Part shown: one piece after another, positions 12,529 to 21,800 of the stretch
Position numbering within the stretch: the stretch's first letter is position 1
Layout: the number at the start of each line of letters is the position of its first letter
From: Phycomyces blakesleeanus NRRL 1555(-)
Lineage: Eukaryota > Mucoromycota > Mucoromycetes > Mucorales > Phycomycetaceae
NCBI RefSeq assembly: GCF_001638985.1
Contig: NW_017265136.1
Span: 1,198,726-1,262,725 of the forward strand
Length of the DNA: 64,000 bases
Direction: 5' to 3'
The notes under the pieces: model-generated
Database searches by the model: none
Told to the model about the DNA's origin: nothing
Seen by the model: only the letters and a program-made list of their open reading frames with translations
Translations under genes and position numbers: made by a program

Positions 12529-12637
12529 TGCTTGGATGCTTGTTTTTCATTTTTTGAAAATTCATTACAGTCAATCATTTTCCAAATTAAACTACTACTA
12601 TATTCAACAGTCAACATTCAAAGCTGGTGAAACCCTC
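12529..12637. mobile_element. degraded MITE copy
   Basis: The right end (AAGCTGGTGAAACCCTC followed by TA) and interior match the complement of the MITE at 48536-48649; the left end retains only the inner part of the arm (GCTTGGATGCTTG). An old, damaged copy lying just outside the solo LTR. Confidence 0.6.
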
Positions 12638-12740
12638 TATTGTATATATATGTTTTTTTTAAGTCTTTAAAATTAATAAGAATAGAAAATTATTTAGGAA
12701 TATAATTTAATATATATATTTCCAAATTATAATATCTGCT

Positions 12741-13280
12741 GTAGTGATCTAGATACTCGGATATTGGATTTAGCACATATAAGAACATATTCATATTGGG
12801 ATAGTGTAGTAGCTATAATCTTGTCAGTATAAAATATATATAAATGATTAAGTAATCAGCCCAATAATTATTATAGCTAGTACTGTAAATAATATCTTAA
12901 AGATTGTTAAGATAATTATATCATACTACTGGGTAAACTATGTCAGATCGATATGGAGCTAATTTAATAGGAAGTCCTAAAGCTCTAGTATAAAAGAGAA
13001 AAGAATAGCTAAGAGCTAAAGAAGTACAATTTATGACTTGATGTCATAATTATAACACCGACACTAGTTAAGTAGTAAATACACTCTAATAATCAAATAG
13101 AGTAAAGGAAGAAAGCCTTAAGAAACTAAGACATAATGACAAGAGCAGATTATGTTTTCTTATAAAAAGGGACACTTTTTATTTATGAATAAAGGATAAC
13201 TTATATACAGTCTCAAAGTATTTCTATATATCTCTATTATCAAATTTATTATTTTTCTATTGTTTTATATCTGAAATACC
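12741..13280. repeat. relic LTR-like repeat, copy 1
   Basis: Starts GTAGTGATCTAGATAC and shares ordered blocks with 14071-14515 (AAGAACATATTC, a TATAAAAAGG box, TATACAGTCTCAAAGTAT). The TATA box followed by a conserved downstream block suggests a promoter-bearing LTR of a second retrotransposon family. The ends are approximate. Confidence 0.5.
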
Positions 13281-13443
13281 ACAGTTATTTATAATCAGAT
13301 AAATTATTGTAGCCAGTAAGCCAGAGCTTAAACAAAAGAGGAGGTTTAAACCAATTGTTCCAAAAAGAGGAAAGGGTAAACAAACCTCTTTTTGTAATTA
13401 ATTACCTTGATCCTCACTTACATTCTCACATAGCAGAAATAAT

Positions 13444-13640
13444 TGTTGTGAATGAGTATTGATTACTGCTGAATCTAAGAGTAAGACTGAAGGATAAAAT
13501 AATATCCTCAGTTATTCTAGTCAAACGGATCTCTCTTTATGATATTATTTAATACACAGATCATTATACACATAATTGATTATTTATTATTATCACCATG
13601 ACATGTGATACACAAATACATATACATTATATATATGACA
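13444..13640 (+). mobile_element. truncated, diverged chromovirus LTR fragment
   Basis: TGTTGTGAATGAGTATTG onward is a decayed match to the first 200 bases of the solo LTR at 14521, in the same orientation. It carries several substitutions and no visible right end. Confidence 0.6.
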
Positions 13641-14070
13641 TCATTATATTTTATCTATATATTTCTTTTATTATATAAATACTTAATTGAGAGACTGCAA
13701 CTACAACTATTTAATATTATGAAACATTACCCAAGTATCTGAGTTGGAATAATAAAATATTATCAATAGCATAAATGCTCTTCTTTATCAAAACTCTCAG
13801 ACTGATCTGACTGGAGAAGTATCATATCAATTGGTCTTTTTGGATCTTTCCAGAAGAACAATACTCCTGGAAGATGACTAATTGTGATAAAGATTACTTA
13901 AGCACATACTGAATTATAAATTAGAAAAATATATAAATATTAGTAGATAGTTCCATATAAAAAAACAATCGAATTTTATTATCCTTTACTTTTCTTTTGA
14001 AATAAACAACCTACACAAGTTCTCATGAATTCTTTTGTCTATATTATATTTTACTTTATTTTCTTTTCAT

Positions 14071-14515
14071 GTGGTGATCCAGACACTTGGTTGTTGAATT
14101 TATTACATCTAAGAACATATTCCTATTATTATAGTAAAACAGCTATTATTACAAGAACAAATGAATAATTTATTTATTTTACTTATGATAAATCAATAAG
14201 ACCAATAATTAATTACAGTAAGTACTATAATTATGACAGCTCAGTAAGCACTGAGTTAATATGAGGACACTGCAATTAGATTAAATTATAAACATAGCAG
14301 TACCAGCTCTCTAATATCTAAATGAACTCAGACTTAAGAAATTAAGATGTGACTGACAAAGCAGATCGTGTTTTGATATAAAAAGGACAACTTTGTATTC
14401 TTTAATAAAGACAACCTATATACAGTCTCAAAGTATTCTTATATACGTCTCAATCTTTTTACTGTTGATTTTATTCTATAAAACTTCACATCCCATAATA
14501 ATAATAATTCAAATT
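14071..14515. repeat. relic LTR-like repeat, copy 2
   Basis: Begins GTGGTGATCCAGACAC and repeats the blocks of 12741-13280, including a TATAAAAAGGACA box and the TATACAGTCTCAAAGTAT motif, in direct orientation. With copy 1 it could bound the remains of an element whose interior has been lost or invaded. Confidence 0.5.
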
Positions 14516-14520
14516 AATAT

Positions 14521-15052
14521 TGTTGTAAATGAGTATTGACTACTGCTATAATTGAGAATAAGTCTGAAAGAAATAATATAAGGCCTCAGCTATTTCAGTC
14601 AAAGGTGTCTACTGATTACTTTATTATTTAACACACAGGTTTAGCATGCATGATAGTGATTATATTTCATATGATAATATCACCATAATATGGGATACAT
14701 CAGTAGATTATTATAAGCATAATTTTAACTCATAAACACATTTACTTTCGATGTTAATACTTCATTGGGACTACACACATTTATATAATTAATCATACAT
14801 TAATTATCCCAAGATCACGTTGCTCTGATTAAGGCTCAGATAGGATCGATTACCTGACCCCAGTCATATAATTTTCCCGATCCAAAATAATATAAATAGC
14901 AGTAGTAGTTCAGTGTAGGAACCTGGTCAAACTTTGATACAAAATCTTTTTCAATAAACAAAACCTACACAAGTTCTCACGAATCTTCGTTCCTAATTTC
15001 AAATCTTCAATTCTTCCTCTTAAAAACTTCTTCAACTTCAACCACCACAACA
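14521..15052 (+). mobile_element. solo LTR of the chromovirus family, with target duplication
   Basis: A 532-bp LTR running TGTTGTAAATGAG to CCACCACAACA. It is flanked on both sides by AATAT (14516-14520 and 15053-15057), a perfect 5-bp target duplication. It lies opposite in orientation to the full-length element and ends about 240 bp upstream of the tRNA-Ser gene. It is closer in sequence to the full-length LTRs than the copy at 11875 is. Confidence 0.92.
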
Positions 15053-15295
15053 AATATTCTTACAGATAAGGCGTTATATCAAATAATATCTCAAGACAAG
15101 CATTCCAAATAATTAGTATAAATATCAATAGCAATTTTTTATAATAAAATCATCTTTTATCTACTATATTATTTTGTCTGTTTGATTGTATTTCTTTAAG
15201 TATACTTCTTTATTATTATATATACTTCATTGCCTGTTTTTATATTGTGTAACTATAGATGTATTAATTTAGCAATTTCCAATAAAATCATGTAA

Positions 15296-15377
15296 GTCGA
15301 TTTGTCCGAGTGGTTAAGGAGTGTGACTAGAAATCACATGGGCTCTGCCCGCGTAGGTTCAAATCCTGCAGTCGACG
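15296..15377 (+). tRNA. tRNA-Ser (anticodon AGA)
   Basis: An 82-nt cloverleaf. The 7-bp acceptor stem GTCGATT pairs with AGTCGAC, followed by a G discriminator base as expected for serine tRNAs. The D arm is TCCGAGTGGTTAAGGA, the anticodon loop CTAGAAA (anticodon AGA) sits on a 5-bp stem (TGTGA/TCACA), and there is a long type II variable arm (GGGCTCTGCCC) and T arm AGGTTCAAATCCT. There is no intron. It reads UCN serine codons after A34-to-inosine editing. It is surrounded on both sides by LTR fragments. Confidence 0.97.
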
Positions 15378-15382
15378 ACATC

Positions 15383-15386
15383 TTTT
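15383..15386 (+). terminator. RNA polymerase III terminator of tRNA-Ser
   Basis: A TTTT run 6 nt after the discriminator base, the minimal Pol III stop signal. Confidence 0.6.
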
Positions 15387-15416
15387 GACCTATTCGGTTT
15401 TGAGTCTTTCTTTTTG

Positions 15417-15930
15417 TGTCGTTCCTGATCTAGGCTATCTTCCAATGTCGTTCCTGATCTGGGATGGTCTTCCTTTTACTATAGCAAAGTCAAAAGGTCA
15501 AACCCACTGGGGATCGGAGAGTATATGTAAAATCGAAGAGAGGATAAAAGGTGCTTTTTATTGATAGGAATTGAATTGTCTTATATAGTTTTCTAAACTA
15601 ATACTGCGCATTATCCGCAGTAAACTATTATACTCTATTTAATTACAAGAGAAGTCCTTTTACTGCGGTTGATGCTCAGAAGATGTTACTGTGGTTAATC
15701 TTTACAAGACATTACTGCGGTTCGTTATCTATGAGGTATCTTTGACATACAGAACTGCTGCGGTCAATTATCCCGATTTCTCGGATTCATCAAAATAATG
15801 TCCGACACCAATTCACTGTAAACGTAGCCGAATTGGTCAAGCTTTAATAACACAGGAGTAAGCAAATAAGAGAGAGGATAAAAAGATGATTTTTATTATT
15901 TTGATTTGGGTTATCTTATATAGTTTTTGA
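15417..15930. mobile_element. LTR of a second family (family 2), split by a nested copy
   Basis: The outer copy starts TGTCGTTCCTGATCTAGG at 15417, breaks off at 15445 and resumes at 15808. Its continued part (GAATTGGTCAAGC, AGAGAGGATAAAAAGATG, TTATCTTATATAG) aligns with the inner copy and with 16481-16609. The right end is uncertain. It begins 40 bp after the tRNA-Ser gene. Confidence 0.55.
15446..15807. mobile_element. family 2 solo LTR inserted in another family 2 LTR
   Basis: A 362-bp unit with inverted ends TGTCG...CGACA. CCAAT occurs at both junctions (15442-15446 and 15808-15812, sharing the first T), which fits a 5-bp target duplication. It contains three ACTGCGG motifs and the block AAACCCACTGGGGATCG seen again at the copy beginning 16481. 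Confidence 0.65.
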
Positions 15931-16228
15931 AATGATTATTCATCTTTGACTACACTCAAGTAGTGTCTAGTAATATTACAAATTATTATAAACTGATTAC
16001 AAATTTCTAAAATTACAAACTGATGAATAATCATTCTAATTCCTGCTCCTTTTGTAATAACAAGTCACTAGAATTTGTATCACAAAAATTAAGCACGACA
16101 TTCTTGTAAAGGTGTCAGATTGTCAGAGTTGACATTGTAGATAGAAATCCCTAAGTCAGGTATCCAATCAGTTATTCCTTTTAACATATGCCCTCAATGT
16201 TATACCGATTGGTTCCCCTTTTTGTTAA

Positions 16229-16278
16229 CCAAGACATATTATATCGCCTTCCATAAATGTAAAACCAATATGTCTTGG
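16229..16278. other. inverted repeat with 12-bp perfect arms
   Basis: CCAAGACATATT (16229-16240) and AATATGTCTTGG (16267-16278) can form a hairpin with a 26-nt loop. It is repeated at 17804-17853 in the other copy of the duplication. It lies in an LTR-like segment that has a TATAAATA box downstream (near 16321), so it may be an LTR regulatory palindrome. Confidence 0.6.
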
Positions 16279-16609
16279 GTAAAATAATTAGATTAGATAG
16301 TTTCACTTTTAAGAAATCTGTATAAATACTACAAGATTTATATCGATAAAAAGCATTCAATTCTCTATATTCCTATCTGTTCCTATTTATTCACAACGTC
16401 CTAGTTGGTGGTGATCTATTATCAGAACTTATACAAGTTAAAATAATAGAAAGATACGCCCAGTCGAGACTTGGCAAGATTGTCGTTTTCGATCTGGGTT
16501 GTTCTTCCAATCCTATAACACAGCCAAAATTGGTCAAACCCACTGGGAATCGTAAACGAAGATAAAAGAATAAAAAGAAGATAGAAAGATAGATAACTTT
16601 TATTGAATG

Positions 16610-17141
16610 TGTTGTGGTGGTTGAAGTTGAAGACGTTTTTAAGAAGAAGAATTAAAGATTTGAGATGAGGAACGAAGATTCGTGAGAACTTGTGTAGGTT
16701 TTGTTTATTGAGAAAGATTTTGTATCAAAGTTTGACCAGGTTCCTACACTGAACTACTACTGCTATTTATATTGTTTTGGATTGGGAAAATTATATGACT
16801 GGGGTCAGGTAATCGATCCTATCTGAGCCTTAATCAGAGCAACGTGATCTTGGGATAATTAATGTATGATTAATTATATAAATGTGTGTAGTCCCAATGA
16901 AGTATTAACATCGAAAGTAAATGTGTTTATGAGTTATAATTATGCTTATAATAATTCACTGATGTATCCCATATTATGGTGATATCATCATATGAAATAT
17001 AATCACTATCATGCATGCTAAACCTGTGTGTTAAATAATAAAGTAATCGGTAGACACCTTTGATTGGAATAGCTGAGGCCTTATATTATTTCCTTCAGAC
17101 TTATTCTCAATTACAGCAGTAGTCAATACTCATTTACAACA
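16610..17141 (-). mobile_element. chromovirus LTR (duplicate of the 3' LTR at 18185)
   Basis: Full 532-bp LTR, TGTTGTGG to TACAACA, followed by the end of the gag-pol frame (17318-17512) that is cut by the gap. It corresponds position by position to 18185-18716 and is probably the same locus represented twice. Confidence 0.8.
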
Positions 17142-17512
17142 TTATCCTCCACCAGATTCAACAATACCTTTTGTTGATTCGGCAAAACATCTCATCTTAA
17201 CTATTTATTAATTTGTCGAATTGCTCAATTTCATTTGGGTCAATTACGCTCATAATTTTTTTTTTTTTTATACTTCAAGAGATCTGCACTGTAAACTCAG
17301 CTCCGTGGATTACGTGTTTATTTTATCAAATTTTTTGTTGCTCTTCTTTTGGACATTCTTTCTTCTCTACTCAGTGCGGTAGGAAGCTTACTTCCATTGT
17401 ACTCTTCAATGCGATTCCTTTTTATTTTACCATCATGTCTTGGAATTTGAACTGTTTTCTTTAATGAGGCTGCACTCTTATTCACTAATTCCGTGGCTCT
17501 CTCATTCTCTAA

Positions 17513-17612
17513 NNNNNNNNNNNNNNNNNNNNNNNNNNNNNNNNNNNNNNNNNNNNNNNNNNNNNNNNNNNNNNNNNNNNNNNNNNNNNNNNNNNNNNNN
17601 NNNNNNNNNNNN
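17513..17612. other. assembly gap (100 N)
   Basis: Exactly 100 N, the conventional placeholder for a gap of unknown size. Any translation across it is meaningless. Confidence 0.99.
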
Positions 17613-18055
17613 AATTCCTGCTCCTTTTGTAATAACAAGTCACTAGAATTTGTATCACAAAAATTAAGCACGACATTCTTGTAAAGGTGTCAGATTGTCA
17701 GAGTTGACATTGTAGATAGAAATCCCTAAGTCAGGTATCCAATCAGTTATTCCTTTTAACATATGCCCTCAATGTTATACCGATTGGTTCCCCTTTTTGT
17801 TAACCAAGACATATTATATCGCCTTCCATAAATGTAAAACCAATATGTCTTGGGTAAAATAATTAGATTAGATAGTTTCACTTTTAAGAAATCTGTATAA
17901 ATACTACAAGATTTATATCGATAAAAAGCATTCAATTCTCTATATTCCTATCTGTTCCTATTTATTCACAACGTCCTAGTTGGTGGTGATCTATTATCAG
18001 AACTTATACAAGTTAAAATAATAGAAAGATACGCCCAGTCGAGACTTGGCAAGAT

Positions 18056-18184
18056 TGTCGTTTTCGATCTGGGTTGTTCTTCCAATCCTATAACACAGCC
18101 AAAATTGGTCAAACCCACTGGGAATCGTAAACGAAGATAAAAGAATAAAAAGAAGATAGAAAGATAGATAACTTTTATTGAATG
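18056..18184. mobile_element. family 2 LTR, left part, interrupted by the chromovirus
   Basis: TGTCGTTTTCGATCTGGG followed by AAACCCACTGGGAATCG and ACTTTTATTGAA aligns with the family 2 LTR at 15446-15807. The match appears to continue on the far side of the chromovirus at 24346, so the chromovirus inserted into this LTR. The duplicate of this stretch is 16481-16609. Confidence 0.55.
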
Positions 18185-18716
18185 TGTTGTGGTGGTTGAA
18201 GTTGAAGACGTTTTTAAGAGGAAGAATTGAAGATTTGAAATTAGGAACGAAGATTCGTGAGAACTTGTGTAGGTTTTGTTTATTGAGAAAGATTTTGTAT
18301 CAAAGTTTGACCAGGTTCCTACACTGAACTACTACTGCTATTTATATTGTTTTGGATTGGGAAAATTATATGACTGGGGTCAGGTAATCGATCCTATCTG
18401 AGCCTTAATCAGAGCAACGTGATCTTGGGATAATTAATGTATGATTAATTATATAAATGTGTGTAGTCCCAATGAAGTATTAACATCGAAAGTAAATGTG
18501 TTTATGAGTTATAATTATGCTTATAATAATTCACTGATGTATCCCATATTATGGTGATATCATCATATGAAATATAATCACTATCATGCATGCTAAACCT
18601 GTGTGTTAAATAATAAAGTAATCGGTAGACACCTTTGATTGGAATAGCTGAGGCCTTATATTATTTCCTTCAGACTTATTCTCAATTACAGCAGTAGTCA
18701 ATACTCATTTACAACA
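18185..18716 (-). repeat. chromovirus 3' LTR
   Basis: 532 bp, inverted ends TGTTG/CAACA. Paired with 23814-24345. Confidence 0.93.
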
Positions 18717-18728
18717 TTATCCTCCACC
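18717..18728 (-). promoter_or_regulatory. polypurine tract of the chromovirus
   Basis: On the minus strand GGTGGAGGATAA abuts the 3' LTR directly, the position where plus-strand DNA synthesis is primed. Confidence 0.6.
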
Positions 18729-18892
18729 AGATTCAACAATACCTTTTGTTGATTCGGCAAAACATCTCATCTTAACTATTTATTAATTTGTCGAATTGCT
18801 CAATTTCATTTGGGTCAATTACGCTCATAATTTTTTTTTTTTTTATACTTCAAGAGATCTGCACTGTAAACTCAGCTCCGTGGATTACGTGT

Positions 18893-21800
18893 TTATTTTA
18901 TCAAATTTTTTGTTGCTCTTCTTTTGGACATTCTTTCTTCTCTACTCAGTGCGGTAGGAAGCTTACTTCCATTGTACTCTTCAATGCGATTCCTTTTTAT
19001 TTTACCATCATGTCTTGGAATTTGAACTGTTTTCTTTAATGAGGCTGCACTCTTATTCACTAATTCCGTGGCTCTCTCATTCTCTAAACGTTCGATTTCT
19101 CTGACCTTCTTCCAATACTTTTGTATTATTGTGGGATTGGTAAAATCGTTAGCCATTTGCCATGTGTTTGCCCGTTCACCATAACCAACCCATTTTACCA
19201 GATATTCTCTTTCACCAGCAGCACCACGATGATCGCGAATGTCTTCAACTTCATAGAGCTCATTCTCAATTGTAGATTCATCGATGGTAACCATCTTGAG
19301 TTCTGAGGGTGTGTAATTTCGGTGCAACAATTCTCCTTGCTCATCCTTTAGTTCATACGATCCTCCTTTATTTCTTCGAACCACTGTATAAGGACCTTCA
19401 TAGATTGGTGCCAATTTATTTGGACGATGTGGTAATCTGACCATTACGTGTGTTCCTTTGGGGATGTCTATTAAGATGTTCTTGTGATCGTATTTCTTTT
19501 TTAACTCTTCGTTGATCCGCAAGACTCTTTCGTTTATGGCAGGGAATATTATTTTATCCATATATTCAATCTGCTTCTCCAATTCATCAATTGTTACCGT
19601 GTTTTTGGGAAGAGAGAATTTTGCTTTATCACCATACTCATCAGGTACATTAACTCTGCGAGCATACATTAGTGAAAAGGGTGCACTCAGTGTCTTTTGA
19701 GGAATATGTCTGTTTATGCATAGCTGAACAATTGGTAAATAGTGACACCAGTCATTGCTGTTCGCTCTCATCATTTTCCGTACAGTATTCTCTGCAACTT
19801 TCACACTGGCTTCAGCAATACCATTTCCTTGTGGATGATATGCCGTTGAATATCTTCGATCAATACCAAGCTCTTTCGATAGGCTTGCCATTAAAGAATT
19901 TCTAAATTCCAACCCATTGTCACTTTGCATTACTTTGGGAAAACCATAATCTCCAAATATTTTTATCAATGCCTTAGCTATTGTTGTCGAGTTTTTGTTT
20001 GGTAATGGTCTCAAGATGATATACTTGGAACAAACATCAACTAACACTAGCATATACGTGTGACCATCCTCTGATACTGGGAATTCACCGCATAAGTCAA
20101 TTGCAACATGATCAAATGGTCGGAAAGCTACAACATTGGTCAATGGGTGATATCCTCTTTTGCTGATGTTGTGCTTCTGACATTCAGAGCAAGAACGAAT
20201 AATCTCCTTTGCTTCTTCATATATATTAGTCCAATGTAATCCTTGAGAGTGAAGATCATTCACCATAGCTTGACTACCAAAGTGACCAAACGAATGTGCT
20301 TCTTTTAACAAGCCATTTCGCTTTTCTTCAGGAGGCGACATATAGTCGGAAGTCTCTGATACATTTTCGATGAGTTGTGTAGCAAGTACATTTAGCACTT
20401 TGTCCTTACTGTACTTTTTCTTACGAATAATAACTTTATCTTTAGATTGCAAGTGTTTTGTTCTGATTTTTCTCAATCCATCATCCTCCACCAGCTTGTA
20501 ACTATCCTCTGGAGGATACAAGCGACTCAACAAGTCTGGTAGTTTATTCAACAAACCAGGAATATGGACCACCTTAAAATCAAAGTCAAGAAGTGTCTCA
20601 ATCCAGCCAATTATCATGGGATTAGCAATTTTTTGTGTGTGAAGATAAGTGAGTGCTTTATGATCAGTAAAAATGGTGAACTGTCGGCCCCATAGAAATG
20701 GACGGAATTTATCAAGCGCCAAAAAGACTGCATACAATTCTCTTTTGGTGGTGCTCCATCGCCGTTGGGATGGGCTCAGGGAAGTTGACACAAAACTAAT
20801 ATACTTATCACGCCCTTGATCGTCGCGCTGAAAAAGCAGGCAGGCTACTCCATAAAGGGAAGCATCTGTGGCCACATACATTTCACGTGACATATCTGCG
20901 TAATGAAGAATTAAATCCTGATGCAGTATGTCCTTTAATGCTTTAAAGCTTCTTGTCTGCTCATCTGTCCATAGCTCAGCTACATTGTTGGCATGACTTA
21001 ATCGTGAAATAGGTTCAGCCACCTTCGAGATCATGGGAATATAGTCTCTGAAGTAATTAATCAAACCCATAAATTGCTGAATTTGTTTCGCAGTTTTAGG
21101 AATAGGCCATTTATCAACGTTTGTCAACTTTCGCTTATCAACCTTGGTGCCTGTCTCATTGACGACAAGACCAAGCAATCGCACTGAATGTTGAAACCAG
21201 ACACATTTATCAGAGTTTAGAATCAACTTCGCCGATGTCAATCTATCAATCACTATTTTTACATCCTTAACATGCTGCTCAAATGTTTCGCTAGCCACAA
21301 TACAATCATCAACAAAATTCTGCACACAGTCAATTTTATCAAACAAAGTTGCCATGACATGTTGAAATTGTGATGTAAGCATCTTCAAGCCAAAGCAGCC
21401 TTTAATGAAGCTATATTGTTGCCCATCTAAATGAGTGAATGTTAATTTATGAACATCTTCAGGTGCAACTTTGAAACGATGGTAGGCATTCGATAAATCC
21501 AATGTGGTGAAAAATTTCTTTCCACTCAAATTCTGGAATATCGTTTGGATTTTAGGAATTGGATAGTTGAATGTGGGAGGTAGGATCTGATTCAATAATC
21601 GCACATCTAGACAAACTCGGTGACTCACAATCTCTCCAGCTTTGTTTCTTTTAGGCACAAGCAACATAGGACTGTTGAAGGAAGTATTGGTCTTGGACTT
21701 GACAATCGTGCCTGTCTCAAGCCATTCTTTTACTTGTTTATCAAGTGTTGGTCGTAGAGCATGGGGAATAGGATATTGACGTCTATAAGCTGTGGCGCCT

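Larger units (their letters stand above)
16038..17512. repeat. left copy of a 1475-bp duplication abutting the assembly gap
   Basis: This stretch matches 17613-19087 base for base except for about four substitutions that I noticed, clustered at 16645-16667. Both copies are exactly 1475 bp long, one ending and the other beginning at the N run. It contains an LTR-like segment (16038-16480), a family 2 LTR fragment (16481-16609), a chromovirus LTR (16610-17141) and the 3' end of the chromovirus reading frame. Most likely two overlapping contig ends that were not merged. Confidence 0.85.
17613..19087. repeat. right copy of the 1475-bp duplication abutting the assembly gap
   Basis: Partner of 16038-17512. 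This copy continues without a break into the complete chromovirus, so it is the copy I treat as genuine. Confidence 0.85.

Noticed and set aside
17318..17684. Frames running across the N gap
   Set aside because: They contain unknown residues and merely reflect the duplicated chromovirus tail on both sides of the gap.
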